A stretch of DNA of 64,000 bases from Caulobacter segnis (GCF_023935105.1 NZ_CP096040.1:1426001-1490000); one strand, 5' to 3'. Numbered from the stretch's first letter, positions 35,866 through 45,030 are shown. Made by a program: numbers and translations. The notes: a model not told the origin generated them from the sequence alone.

Positions 35866-37263
35866 ATGGAATTCGGAACCTCGTCCGACACGGATCGTGC
35901 GCGGCACCTGATCCCGCTGACCCGCGATTGGGGCGCGTGGAATACCGTATCGCTCTACCTGGATCGCTGCCAAGTCGACACTCCCGACGAACTCGTTGCG
36001 GCGACATGGGCGCACGTCAACGCCTTGAGAACGAGCATTGGCAAGGTGGTCGACTTTGGCGCTGGCGATGCTCGCTTTGCTCGCCACGGCAGCTTCAAAG
36101 AGTACGTCGGGTACGAAATCGACCGTGATCGTTGTCGAAACGCGGCGCTACCCACCAATGCCAGGCTTGTAAACGACTGCGCCTTCTCGGGTGACGTCGA
36201 GGGCGCCGATCTCTGCATTGGCAACCCGCCGTTCGTGCGCAACCAAGACTTGCCCGTCGGTTGGCGCCAAAAAGCATCCGTGGTCCTCAAGCGACGGACC
36301 GGAATCGCTGTTTCGGGCCTGGCGAACGCCTGGCAATACTTCTTCCTTCTCTCACTCGCTAGCCTCAGGGAGGACGGCCTCTGCGCGCTGGTCATCCCTT
36401 ATGAATGGGTGTCGCGTCCCTCAGCAAAGGCGCTCAGGGACTACATTACGGCGCAGAAGTGGAACGTGAGCGTCTATCGGCTCGTCGACACTACGTTCGA
36501 CAGCGTGCTTACTACTTCCTCAATCACGATCGTCGACAAGTCGGTGCGTGATGGCCAATGGCGCTATTTTGAAGAAACGGCCGAGGGAGACTATCGCTCT
36601 CTTCCGTCTCCGAGCGGATCTGAGCAAGGCGTGCTCGGCTATCTCAAGCGCTCCGACATAGTAGCGGGCGCCCCTCGCGCCATTCGTGGCTTAAGCCCCG
36701 GAACACAGAAGGTGCTCACGCTAACGGAAGGCGAACGCGTTCGCTCTGGCTTAGAGGTGGGCCGAGACGTCGTCCCCTGCGTCACCACTCTCCGGCAATT
36801 GCCGAATGAAGCAAAAATTCTTGATGAGGCAACGTTCAGAGCACTGTATCGCAATCCCGGTCAGAAATGCTGGTTGATCCGCACTGACGATGAACCAAGC
36901 CGAGCGCTCCAAGCTTATCTCGATGCAGTGCCCGAAGCTGAATATCAAACGAGCACATGCCTTGAGCGCGAAAATTGGTGGAAGTTTAAAATGCCACCGG
37001 TGCCAGCTCTTTTGATGGCAATGAGCTTTAAGGGTGAATTTCCCAAAGCCGTCGCGAATACGATAGAGGCGCGGGCCGTCGGAGGAGTTTGCGGTATCTA
37101 CAATGTTGACCCTGTCCAGATGCAAGACCTTATCGGAGGTCTTAATGGCGTAAACATTCGAGATCGCATCGTTGCTCACTCGAACGGCTTGCGTAAAGTT
37201 GAAATCAATCAACTCAATGCGCTTTTCTTTGATGTATTCAATTCCTCTACGGCCTCCGCATAA
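35866..37263 (+). CDS. N6-adenine DNA methyltransferase, Eco57I/TaqI-like
   Basis: A 465-residue class I methyltransferase. The SAM-binding motif is VVDFGAGDARFA (Asp63-Gly67). The catalytic motif IV is Asn120-Pro-Pro-Phe123 in CIGNPPFVRNQD, typical of N6-adenine enzymes. The helical LANAWQYFFLLSLASLREDGLCALVIP segment follows. The C-terminal half (WWKFKMPPVPALLMAM...GGVCGIYNV) resembles the target-recognition part of Eco57I/TaqI-type proteins. No nuclease domain is fused. ATG 35866 is used; a TTG just before it is possible. Its stop overlaps the next start (TAATG), so it is coupled to the dual-GHKL gene. GC is visibly lower than in host genes, which suggests transfer. It probably marks self DNA for the operon; that is inference. 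Confidence 0.82.
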   Translation: MEFGTSSDTDRARHLIPLTRDWGAWNTVSLYLDRCQVDTPDELVAATWAHVNALRTSIGKVVDFGAGDARFARHGSFKEYVGYEIDRDRCRNAALPTNARLVNDCAFSGDVEGADLCIGNPPFVRNQDLPVGWRQKASVVLKRRTGIAVSGLANAWQYFFLLSLASLREDGLCALVIPYEWVSRPSAKALRDYITAQKWNVSVYRLVDTTFDSVLTTSSITIVDKSVRDGQWRYFEETAEGDYRSLPSPSGSEQGVLGYLKRSDIVAGAPRAIRGLSPGTQKVLTLTEGERVRSGLEVGRDVVPCVTTLRQLPNEAKILDEATFRALYRNPGQKCWLIRTDDEPSRALQAYLDAVPEAEYQTSTCLERENWWKFKMPPVPALLMAMSFKGEFPKAVANTIEARAVGGVCGIYNVDPVQMQDLIGGLNGVNIRDRIVAHSNGLRKVEINQLNALFFDVFNSSTASA

Positions 37264-39527
37264 TGGCTCCGAAGATAGAAAGCGGCATCCTAGATCAGGG
37301 AACCCTCTCATTTACCATTGAGAGTCGAATTCTTCGTGAGCTAGGTGAACGCCTAGTAAAACAGCCAGAGGTCGCGATAGTCGAGCTTATAAAGAACTCG
37401 TACGATGCGGACGCAACCGAATGTACCATCAACTATGATGCGCCGCGATCCATCACGGTAATCGATGATGGCATAGGCATGACCCTGAGCCGATTCACCA
37501 ATGGGTGGATGCGTATCGGAACAAGCTCCAAAGAAGCCGTCACGTTTAGTGAAAAGTACCTCCGACTAATCACCGGCGAAAAAGGCATTGGTCGCTTTGC
37601 TGTTCGATTTCTCGGCCGGGTTCTTCACCTTGAATCAGTAGCGTATGATGAAGAACGGAAGCGGCTGACTCGTTTAGTTGCTGACTTCGATTGGCCAACA
37701 TTTGATAAACATCAGGACCTTGGGAAGGTTCAAGTTCCGTATCGGCTTGAATCTGTCAACGGCGACACGCCTACTGGCACCACCCTAAAGATAACTAGGC
37801 TGCGGTCGGAGGTAGGCCGACTCGACTTACAGAAGGTTCGCACTGGCTCTATCGGTATCCTTACGCCGCTGCGCTCGCTCTTTCGCAAGATATCTGAAGG
37901 CGAAGATATCGCCCCCTCCCTTGACGCGACATCCGACCCTGGATTTTTGCTCAATATCCAGCAAGATGACGAAGAGGAAGGCGAGGACGTTGCCGCTGCC
38001 ATCCTCGACGGATTTGCATTGCGCGCGCAACTTCGTTTGAGCGGAGACCGGGTGGATCTTCGCATCTACCGGCGGGGAGCCTCGAAACCATACTTAAAGT
38101 TCATCGATAAGTTTCCAAACGAGGTTGGGCAACTCTACGCCGACGTCCGCTTCTTTCCGCGTCGGGCAGGTGCATTTACCGGCATGCCGGTCGACGGCCG
38201 GCGAGCTTATTCCTGGATCGTCGAGAATGCCGGGGTTGCGGTCTTTGATCGTAATTTCCGTGTTCAACCATATGGGACTCAGTCAGACGACTGGCTCACC
38301 CTTCAAGCGGACAACGCACGCAATAGACGCGACCCTCGATCATCGATTGCTCTGAAGCATTTCCCGATGCCTGCCAACGTTAGGTCGTCGACTTCCGAAA
38401 ACTGGATGCTCCGACTCCCTCAATCAGCCCAATTGATCGGCTTGGTGCAGGTAGAGGGGCGTCGCCACGATGAGATCGACGCCGACGCGGACGAGGAAGG
38501 CTTAGTCGCATCGGCAGATAGAGAGGGCTTCGTCGACAACGAGGCCTATAAGCAACTTCAAGATCTTGTGCGCGGCGCGATCGAAGCCATCGCTTACGCT
38601 GACCGGAAGCTTCAACGCGAGGAAGAAGAGGCCCAGAGGAACGCCCTGGTCGCGACCATCCGGCGTGAGACGAGGACTGCTATTAGCGAGGTTCAATCGA
38701 ACCCTCGTATCGCAGAACCAGATAAGGCGCGAATTGTCGCCGCCCTCGCGCAGACCCAGCACCTTGCCGAGCGCCAGGAGGAGACCTCCAGGGAGCGTGA
38801 GCAGCAGCTCGAAATTATGAGCCTGCTGGGCGTGGTCGCCGGCTTCATGACTCACGAGTTTGGCGTTGCGCTTCAAGAGCTAGAAGCAACTCATGCCGAT
38901 CTGGTGATTTTGGCGGAGCAGCAGCCTCAATTTTCCGGAGCAGTGAAAAGTTTTGCTGCACACATCAAGAGCCTCAAAGAGTTCGTCACCTACTCCTCCG
39001 GATACATTGAAGGCGCTAAGAATAAACCTAGCAAACCTTATCCTGTCCGCCCGCGCCTGCAACAAGTGAAGAAATACTTCGGTCGATATGCGGAAGAACG
39101 CAACATTAAAGTTGAAATAAGCGCCGAGCCTGACCTTATGGCACCCCTGGTTCCACCGTCACTTTACAACGGCATTGCTCTTAACCTCTATACTAATGCC
39201 TTGAAGGCTGTCACCGCAAAGGTTGGGACTGAGCAGGGAACTATCGCGTTCCGCGCCTGGAACGACAATCGCTGGCACTATCTTGAAGTGTCGGACACCG
39301 GAGTCGGTATCCCCCATGCCCTGCATGAAAGAGTGTTCGACCCGCTGTTTACTACCACGCAGTCTAAGAACGATCCTCTTGGGTCTGGTATGGGCTTAGG
39401 ACTTGCGCTCGTGAAGCGCGGGGCTGAGGCCTTTGGTGGGCGAGCAGAGTTGGTGGATCCGCCTCCAGAGTTCGCCACATGTGTAAGAATTCGCATTCCG
39501 CTGCAAACCGAGACATCTCGCGCATGA
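37263..39527 (+). CDS. Large ATPase with two GHKL domains (MORC/Hsp90-like plus histidine-kinase-like)
   Basis: A 754-residue protein with two complete ATP-binding Bergerat folds. The N-terminal one resembles Hsp90/MutL/MORC: N box ELIKNSYDADA (Glu41, Asn45), G1 IDDGIGM (Asp69), G2 GEKGIGRFAVRFLG (105-118). A transducer-like region reaches about 450. A charged coiled-coil follows at about 450-520, then a dimerisation-like helix pair with MTHEF (His531) where a kinase H-box would sit. The second ATPase lies at about 632-750: N box NLYTNALKAV (Asn645), G1 EVSDTGVGIP (Asp678), G2 GSGMGLGLALVK (707-718). It is coupled at both ends (TAATG before, ATGA after). Fusion of a MORC-type sensor to a kinase-type output next to a methyltransferase suggests DNA sensing followed by signalling. 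I know no named system with exactly this design. Confidence 0.82.
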   Translation: MAPKIESGILDQGTLSFTIESRILRELGERLVKQPEVAIVELIKNSYDADATECTINYDAPRSITVIDDGIGMTLSRFTNGWMRIGTSSKEAVTFSEKYLRLITGEKGIGRFAVRFLGRVLHLESVAYDEERKRLTRLVADFDWPTFDKHQDLGKVQVPYRLESVNGDTPTGTTLKITRLRSEVGRLDLQKVRTGSIGILTPLRSLFRKISEGEDIAPSLDATSDPGFLLNIQQDDEEEGEDVAAAILDGFALRAQLRLSGDRVDLRIYRRGASKPYLKFIDKFPNEVGQLYADVRFFPRRAGAFTGMPVDGRRAYSWIVENAGVAVFDRNFRVQPYGTQSDDWLTLQADNARNRRDPRSSIALKHFPMPANVRSSTSENWMLRLPQSAQLIGLVQVEGRRHDEIDADADEEGLVASADREGFVDNEAYKQLQDLVRGAIEAIAYADRKLQREEEEAQRNALVATIRRETRTAISEVQSNPRIAEPDKARIVAALAQTQHLAERQEETSREREQQLEIMSLLGVVAGFMTHEFGVALQELEATHADLVILAEQQPQFSGAVKSFAAHIKSLKEFVTYSSGYIEGAKNKPSKPYPVRPRLQQVKKYFGRYAEERNIKVEISAEPDLMAPLVPPSLYNGIALNLYTNALKAVTAKVGTEQGTIAFRAWNDNRWHYLEVSDTGVGIPHALHERVFDPLFTTTQSKNDPLGSGMGLGLALVKRGAEAFGGRAELVDPPPEFATCVRIRIPLQTETSRA

Positions 39528-40639
39528 CCAAAGCCGGAGATATACCGTCCATATTGCTGGTGGATGACACAAGGGATCTTCTTGAGGGCCTAGCAGAGGG
39601 GCTGTCGAAGCTCCTGCCCAAAGAGGTTGTCGAAATCCGTCAATGGATGCCAAGCTCAAACGATGATACGCCACAAGAGGTCTTTGACTCAAAAGTGGAC
39701 CTCAATACCATTCTGGTCGTGACGGATTACGATCTGACGAGCCAGGGTGTGAAGGGACTTTTCGGCCTTACGATAGTCGGATGGTGCCAAAAGCGCTCAA
39801 TACCTGTCGGAGATTTCTCCCGAGGCAACGCAACTGCACTGCCGAAGGAGCCCAATCTTTTCGAACTTCGTATTCCGACCGCCGAAGCAGATGCGGCGAA
39901 CTTTATCGCCGCCGCCTTCTCAGGCTTCCTCGCTATTCGAGATGCGATCACTGGCGATCCCGATCTTTTGACATCGAAGCGCAGCCTAGCATCTGTATTG
40001 GCCGCTTTGCTTGAGCGGCCGCATTTAGATAATCAGTTTGCGTTATACATGACGCGAATTGGGGCGTCTAACTCCTCCCTTGTTCAAAGATTGCGGGACT
40101 TCGCCGATCCCGCCGAGTCACCTGACGATAATGATAAAGTACAGGTTCTCACCTATGTTCTTGGCCATGTCCTTCTGAACTCTATTCTAAAATTTCCCGG
40201 ACCAATCCTCTCTCAACGTGCGCTTTGCGCCTACCTTGGTACTGCCGAGACCGAGGCATCTGCTTTGAAGGAAGTTTTCGCGGGTGCTTCATATAGCGGC
40301 CCATTCAGCGGTAGCGGGGACTACTACTGGCGCGAGGACGTCGACCTGATCCTCGACGAAAAGGGCGAGGCGCTTCGAGATCGAAGCTTCGAAGATTTTG
40401 GGGATATGAACCGAGCTATTGGCGAACTGGCGCTTGGCCGTGAGCTCGCTACCCATGTCTGCGAAAGGGATGGTTGCGGCGGAAAGAAGGGCGGGTTTGT
40501 GTGCCCGTTCACGCACAGACCAGTGTGCCAACGAGCTGACTGTTCAGTCGCGGCTAGCAGTTGGATTCCGCAAGGTGCGCAGCTCAGCCGTGTCGAGCGC
40601 GACTTCTACGACGAATGGGCCCCCCTCCTTGGTCTCTAA
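39524..40639 (+). CDS. Receiver-like protein with C-terminal Cys/His cluster
   Basis: A 371-residue protein. Residues about 8-110 resemble a response-regulator receiver: ILLVDDTRDLLEGL supplies acidic residues Asp14/Asp15 and ILVVTDYDL supplies the likely phosphoacceptor Asp68. A helical middle domain (about 115-300) has no clear match. The end contains Cys313, Cys318, Cys327, His331, Cys335 and Cys340 (CERDGC...CPFTHRPVC...C), a probable zinc-binding site. The ATG overlaps the upstream stop (ATGA). It is the natural phosphotransfer partner of the kinase-like half of the preceding protein, but it has no DNA-binding or nuclease domain that I can recognise. Confidence 0.7.
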   Translation: MTKAGDIPSILLVDDTRDLLEGLAEGLSKLLPKEVVEIRQWMPSSNDDTPQEVFDSKVDLNTILVVTDYDLTSQGVKGLFGLTIVGWCQKRSIPVGDFSRGNATALPKEPNLFELRIPTAEADAANFIAAAFSGFLAIRDAITGDPDLLTSKRSLASVLAALLERPHLDNQFALYMTRIGASNSSLVQRLRDFADPAESPDDNDKVQVLTYVLGHVLLNSILKFPGPILSQRALCAYLGTAETEASALKEVFAGASYSGPFSGSGDYYWREDVDLILDEKGEALRDRSFEDFGDMNRAIGELALGRELATHVCERDGCGGKKGGFVCPFTHRPVCQRADCSVAASSWIPQGAQLSRVERDFYDEWAPLLGL

Positions 40640-40657
40640 TTTCGGTATGGAGGGGGC

Positions 40658-41383
40658 ATGAACCGGAACGCCTCACTAGTTCAGCAACAGGTTCACACTG
40701 CATGGGACGCAGTTCGAACAGGGCTGCAAAAGATGTATCCGTCGAGCGACGTTCGCCCGTCTAGCGGATATGACATCTTTGAATTTGATCACACAGTGGG
40801 CGACGACGACGTGAAGTTCAACGTGCGCCCAATTGTTTTTATGCTGCCGGAGCGCGCTGCGCATTCGTCACCAAGTCTATATGTTGCCGTCAAAGGATGG
40901 CTATCATTTGAGGGGCCTGACCTTCGATCTAAGCCGTTGAGAACTAGATCTTTTGGCACGGAAGTCGGTTACTTTCGATCGAAACGCGAAGTTGTTGAGC
41001 ATGTCTATGGTGCTCACTACGATTTGGACGAAGCCAAGACTGGTCACCCAGTGTTTCATGCTCAGATTTCGCCCCAGATGGATTTGCTTGCTTCGGTAAA
41101 CGAACAGTTTCGGCGTGAATGGATTGCTCAAGATCGCGTTACACCAATATTGCCGAACGTGAGGACACCTTCCGCTCAAATGGATGTGTTTTCTGTAATT
41201 ACGCAGCTATGCGCCGACCATCTTCTGACGGAAACCTCGTCTCCCGAGGTAAAGCAAGCCTTCGAGAAGATGCGTACCGCTACTGCATTCTTCGTAGGCG
41301 CGGCTCATCGAATGGAATACTTGAACGCGAACATCGCGCCGCATTGCTACCGGTCAACGCACTGGTACAGCGGAGCGGCCTAA
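40658..41383 (+). CDS. Unknown protein, fourth gene of the methyltransferase-GHKL operon
   Basis: A 241-residue protein that I do not recognise. It starts 18 bases after the previous stop with GGAGGGGG directly upstream of the ATG, so it is probably part of the same transcript. It has no signal peptide or membrane segment. Predicted alternation of short strands (VKFNVRPIVFMLPERA, PSLYVAVKGWLSFEG) and C-terminal helices (FSVITQLCADHLLT, AFEKMRTATAFFVGAAHRM) suggests a compact alpha/beta protein. Its low GC matches the other three genes. It could be the effector, a regulator or an immunity partner; the sequence does not say which. Confidence 0.65.
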   Translation: MNRNASLVQQQVHTAWDAVRTGLQKMYPSSDVRPSSGYDIFEFDHTVGDDDVKFNVRPIVFMLPERAAHSSPSLYVAVKGWLSFEGPDLRSKPLRTRSFGTEVGYFRSKREVVEHVYGAHYDLDEAKTGHPVFHAQISPQMDLLASVNEQFRREWIAQDRVTPILPNVRTPSAQMDVFSVITQLCADHLLTETSSPEVKQAFEKMRTATAFFVGAAHRMEYLNANIAPHCYRSTHWYSGAA

Positions 41384-41401
41384 GTCGAACGGGCGGCCGT
41401 A

Positions 41402-42103
41402 TCATGACCCCGCCCTAACGCGGACGCTGATCAGGCAACGCGTATTGGCCTGATCTCTCTCGGCGGCCCGAGCACATTTTGCAAGGGCCTCGCGGTTTAG
41501 ATCGACGATCCGTCTAGCGGTTTGGATATCTCGCCACTGGCCTGGATTGGCCGTGGCTAACATCCGCTCGCCCGCCGACCAAATGTCGCGGTGAAGCAGG
41601 CTCGCCGCTCGCCTCTCGGGCCAAGCCCAACGCTCTGGAGCTGCCTGCGCCACGATGGCCGGAACGCTGCTCCCCAGGACTGCTCCACCGACCACACCGG
41701 CCAACGCCGACTGCAATAGCCGCAAGTTCTGCACACTGGCCAAGCGCGCGGTATCAATCCAGCCACGAAGGTCGATAGTGGCCCGATGAAGCCCCTCAAG
41801 CGCTTGATGCAGCTCCGCGCGATCCCGACGCCGGGCCTCGTTGCCGGCCGCTGTGATCTGCCTCGACATCTCGACCGGGCTTAAGGCCAGGGCCGGACTC
41901 GTCGCCAGCTTTCCCACGCGCCCGACCGCGACCCTCACGCCTTGAGCGATCTCGCTCAGCGTCTCGCTGTAGTCGGGCGTCGACGCGCGTTCAGCGGCGA
42001 GACCAGCCAGAGCGACATTCAGCAAGGCCACCTCCCGACGCAACGCCTCGAACGCCACCGCCGCCGGATCGGCCGGCGCTTCTGATCCGATGTCCTGATC
42101 CAT
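41402..42103 (-). CDS. Relaxase-associated protein, DUF6118-like
   Basis: A 233-residue protein with an N-terminal coiled region (FEALRREVALLNVALAGLAAERA), a helical middle, and a hydrophobic stretch near 135-160 (LQSALAGVVGGAVLGSSVPAIVAQ) that may enter the membrane. Proteins of this layout (DUF6118 type, from memory) commonly follow TraA-type relaxases in Caulobacterales and sphingomonads. It lies 9 bases after the relaxase stop codon on the same strand and is probably co-transcribed. A role in mobilisation is inferred from location only. Confidence 0.6.
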   Translation of the reverse strand: MDQDIGSEAPADPAAVAFEALRREVALLNVALAGLAAERASTPDYSETLSEIAQGVRVAVGRVGKLATSPALALSPVEMSRQITAAGNEARRRDRAELHQALEGLHRATIDLRGWIDTARLASVQNLRLLQSALAGVVGGAVLGSSVPAIVAQAAPERWAWPERRAASLLHRDIWSAGERMLATANPGQWRDIQTARRIVDLNREALAKCARAAERDQANTRCLISVRVRAGS

Positions 42104-42112
42104 CCCATCCTC

Positions 42113-44971
42113 CTACAAGCCAAATCCCCGGCCACGGCCGATGCCGAGGTAGTCAGAAAGGCCCTGCCCCACGCTGCGGCCCATCTCGGCGGGAAGCCCA
42201 AGCTCCGGCCGGCGAGGGCGGAGCAGCGATTCCATCTGCGGGTCGCGCTCCAAGCTCTTGGCCATCGCGCCCATGCGATCTCGGACTTGGCCGGCGCCGG
42301 TCATGTCGCCCGCGCGGTGCAAGGCCGTGCGCTGGCGCTCCAAGCCCTGCCAACGTTCGACGAAGCGATCGGCGCGCAGACGCGGATCGGCGCGGACCTC
42401 CGCTTCAAGCTGAAGGACGCGGATCGCTCGCTGGGTGCGGCCCGACGCAGTCTCGCCTGCCAAGCCTGGATCGCGGACATAGGCCCGCTCCAGATCCTTG
42501 GCGGCGTGCGGGCCGATCTTCCCCATCGCCTCGCGCGCCTGCTCCAGCGCTTTCCGCTGATGGGCAAGCACCGGCAAGCCGCGGTCGTTCATCCGCATCA
42601 CATCGGCCGCGGCGCGGGCGTGGCGCTCCATCGCGGCGCGTCGAGCAAGCTGATCGCCATCGCGCGCCGGCGTCGCCGGCTGATGCGCGGGACTGACTGG
42701 CCTGAACCCGGCGAACATCCCGCGCTCGCGCTGCGGCGGCTCCTTGGGGCGCAACGACGGCGGCACATGAATGTCGCGTCGCTCGGCGAAGTCACTGGCC
42801 ATATCTTTGGCCCGCTCGCGCGACAGCACGCGGGTCAACTTGCCGAGATCCTCGAACTCGTCGCGACCGTAATGGACCTGGACACTGTCGCGATGCCGCG
42901 ACAGGGCGACATAGGCGCCATGGCGATCCATGCCCGGCGTCGCCAGCACATGGGTCCGATCGACCGTGACGCCCTGGCTCTTATGGATGGTGGCCGCATA
43001 GCCATGATCGACCTGGGCGTAGTTCTTCAGGTCAAAGATGACCGATCGCCCGGCATCGAGCCGTACCGTCATTTGCGTGGCCGAGACCTGCTCGATCTCG
43101 CCGAGCATGCCGTTCTTCACGCCAAGCCCGCGATCGTTCTTCAGGAACATCAGCCGGTCGCCGGCCGCGAAGGCGCGCTCGCCGCGCTCGGCCCTGACCG
43201 TCACCTCCTCGCCCAACACGCCCGCCTGGCGTAGCCGCTCGCGGGCGGTCAGATTGAGATCGCGCACCTCGTCATTGGTGTGGGTGAGGATGATGCGGCT
43301 TTTTCCCGGCTCGGCGATCCGATCGCGATCCCAGCGCTCGACCAGATCCTCGCGCGCCTGATCGCGGGTCTCGGCGGCATGGACCATGCCGCGCGCGTCG
43401 TAAGCCGCCAGCGCTTCGCCGGTGCGGCCGGTGGCGAGATGGCGGGTGGCGTCGCGCTGCCAGTCCTCATGCTGCCGGCGAACTTGAGTGATCTCGACAT
43501 GGGAATGTCGCTCGGCAATCGACCGGAACGCCGCGCCGGCCTCGATGGCCTGGAGCTGCTCGGGATCGCCGACCAGCACCACCTTGGCCCCGGCCTTCTC
43601 GGCCGCCGACAGCAGCCGCTCCATCTGCCGCGAGCCGATCATCCCGGCCTCGTCGATCACCAGCACGTCGCGGGCGTCCAGCAGTTCGCGGCCCTGAGCC
43701 CACTGATGTTCCAGGCTGGCGATGGTGCGAGACGCGATGCCCGATCCGCCCTCCAGGTTCTCGGCGGCGATGCCCGACAAGGCTAGGCCCTGGACGCGAT
43801 AGCCGGCGTCCTCCCAGGCCTCCCGCGCCACGCCCAACAAGGCCGACTTGCCCGTGCCGGCATAGCCGACCACCACGCCCAGGTCGCGGGCCTGGGTGAC
43901 GTGCTCGAACGCCGTCTTCTGCTCGCCGGACAGGACAAGCCCACGCTGCTCGGCCCGCGCCAGGGCGCGGCGCTGATCCAGTTCGCTGACCTGGTGCGCC
44001 CGGCGCTCAGCCATCACGGCGCTGGCGCGATGCAAGCGGTCCTCGACCGCGATCATCTCGCGGCTGGTGAACCGATCTTGGCCGCGCCCGTCCTGGCCCA
44101 AGGCCACCAGCTCGGGTGAGGCCTGCACCGCACCCATCGCCCGATCGAACTGTTCCTTCCCATCCGAATGGCGGTGAATGAACATCGCCAGATCGCGGCG
44201 GGTGAAGGTCGCCTGCTGCTTGGTGATGGCATCCAGAGCGATGCGCGGATCGGCGATGATCCGCTCGCCATTGGCCCGCGCGATCTCGTGGTGTTCGTCG
44301 AGCCGATCCGCCTCCAGGCCTTCGTCGGCCCTACGGCCGGCGGCCGGGCCGATCTTGTTCTGCGGCTCCAGGTCGATGCCTTGGTCTTCGAGGCTCCGGC
44401 AATCGATCCGCGCGTCGATGTCGAGCTGCGCCAGGCGCTCGTTGACATGGTCCGCCCAGGCCTCGCGCCAATGCTCGACCAGTTCGGTGCGGTTCCAGTC
44501 GCGGACCTTGGCGCCAAAACCGTCTTCGCCAACCTCCCGCATCGACAGCATGACGTGGGCGTGGGGCTTGGCCAGGCCGTCGGCTCCAATGTCCCAGTGC
44601 AGATTGAGATCAGCGACCATGCCGCGATCGACCATTTCGCGCCGGACGAAGTCGCGGGCCAGTTCGATCCCCTGGGCTTGGTCCATCTCGCGAGGGATGG
44701 CGAACTCGACCTCGCGGGAAAGCTGGGCGTCCTTGCGCTTTTCGCCGGCCTCGACCGCGTTCCACAACGTCGCGCGATCCGACAGCTGCTCGGGCGCGCC
44801 GTCCGGCAGCATCACTTCAGAATGGACGACGCCGCTCTTGCCCGTGAAGTCGTGGTCGCGATCCAGCCGCTCGTCGTGCAGCCGCGAAGCGGAGCGGTAG
44901 GCGGCCGAGGCCACGGCGCTGGCCCCGGTGGCGCGGCTGATGACTTTGACGCTGAAGTGGTAGATCGCCAT
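42113..44971 (-). CDS. traA: MobA/TraA-type relaxase with helicase domain
   Basis: A 952-residue conjugative relaxase-helicase. The MobA/MobL nicking domain occupies about residues 1-220: opening AIYHFSVKVISR, candidate catalytic Tyr25 in AAYRSAS, and metal His residues 125, 137 and 139 (LHWDIGADGLAKPHAHVML). A RecD-like helicase follows, with Walker A GYAGTGKS (Lys375) and Walker B VLVIDEAGM, and the later UvrD-like motif GYAATIHKSQGVTVDR. The C-terminal 200 residues are charged and helical. It nicks oriT and unwinds the transferred strand. ATG 44971 starts the conserved domain; 13 further residues upstream are possible but poor. It is divergent from traC, with the predicted oriT between. 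Confidence 0.92.
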   Translation of the reverse strand: MAIYHFSVKVISRATGASAVASAAYRSASRLHDERLDRDHDFTGKSGVVHSEVMLPDGAPEQLSDRATLWNAVEAGEKRKDAQLSREVEFAIPREMDQAQGIELARDFVRREMVDRGMVADLNLHWDIGADGLAKPHAHVMLSMREVGEDGFGAKVRDWNRTELVEHWREAWADHVNERLAQLDIDARIDCRSLEDQGIDLEPQNKIGPAAGRRADEGLEADRLDEHHEIARANGERIIADPRIALDAITKQQATFTRRDLAMFIHRHSDGKEQFDRAMGAVQASPELVALGQDGRGQDRFTSREMIAVEDRLHRASAVMAERRAHQVSELDQRRALARAEQRGLVLSGEQKTAFEHVTQARDLGVVVGYAGTGKSALLGVAREAWEDAGYRVQGLALSGIAAENLEGGSGIASRTIASLEHQWAQGRELLDARDVLVIDEAGMIGSRQMERLLSAAEKAGAKVVLVGDPEQLQAIEAGAAFRSIAERHSHVEITQVRRQHEDWQRDATRHLATGRTGEALAAYDARGMVHAAETRDQAREDLVERWDRDRIAEPGKSRIILTHTNDEVRDLNLTARERLRQAGVLGEEVTVRAERGERAFAAGDRLMFLKNDRGLGVKNGMLGEIEQVSATQMTVRLDAGRSVIFDLKNYAQVDHGYAATIHKSQGVTVDRTHVLATPGMDRHGAYVALSRHRDSVQVHYGRDEFEDLGKLTRVLSRERAKDMASDFAERRDIHVPPSLRPKEPPQRERGMFAGFRPVSPAHQPATPARDGDQLARRAAMERHARAAADVMRMNDRGLPVLAHQRKALEQAREAMGKIGPHAAKDLERAYVRDPGLAGETASGRTQRAIRVLQLEAEVRADPRLRADRFVERWQGLERQRTALHRAGDMTGAGQVRDRMGAMAKSLERDPQMESLLRPRRPELGLPAEMGRSVGQGLSDYLGIGRGRGFGL

Positions 44972-44988
44972 GGCGACAGACCACTTAC

Positions 44989-45001
44989 TATCCTGAGCGC
45001 A
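44989..45001 (+). repeat. Direct repeat TATCCTGAGCGCA, copy 1
   Basis: The same 13 bases recur at 45108-45120, in the same orientation on either side of the predicted oriT. They may be binding sites for TraC/TraD or an auxiliary nicking protein. Confidence 0.6.
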
Positions 45002-45030
45002 CGTCGGCACGACGTATAAGCGCGCCCTCC
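45001..45030 (+). other. Predicted origin of transfer (oriT), Ti/RSF1010-like nic region
   Basis: The inverted repeat ACGTC-GGCAC-GACGT (45001-45015) is followed at once by TATAAGCGCGCCCTC (45015-45029). This layout and core match the rhizobial/Ti plasmid and RSF1010 family nic regions (GACGTATAA...GCGCCCT and TAAGTGCGCCCTC) as I remember them. It lies in the divergent gap between relaxase and traC, where such oriTs are found. A 10-base inverted repeat (TCTCGGAAGG at 45041-45050 with 45088-45097) lies next to it. Confidence 0.72.

Noticed and set aside
35866..41383. Assignment to BREX, DISARM or a type I/II restriction system
   Set aside because: There is no PglZ, helicase, PLD, specificity subunit or nuclease gene in or next to the operon.
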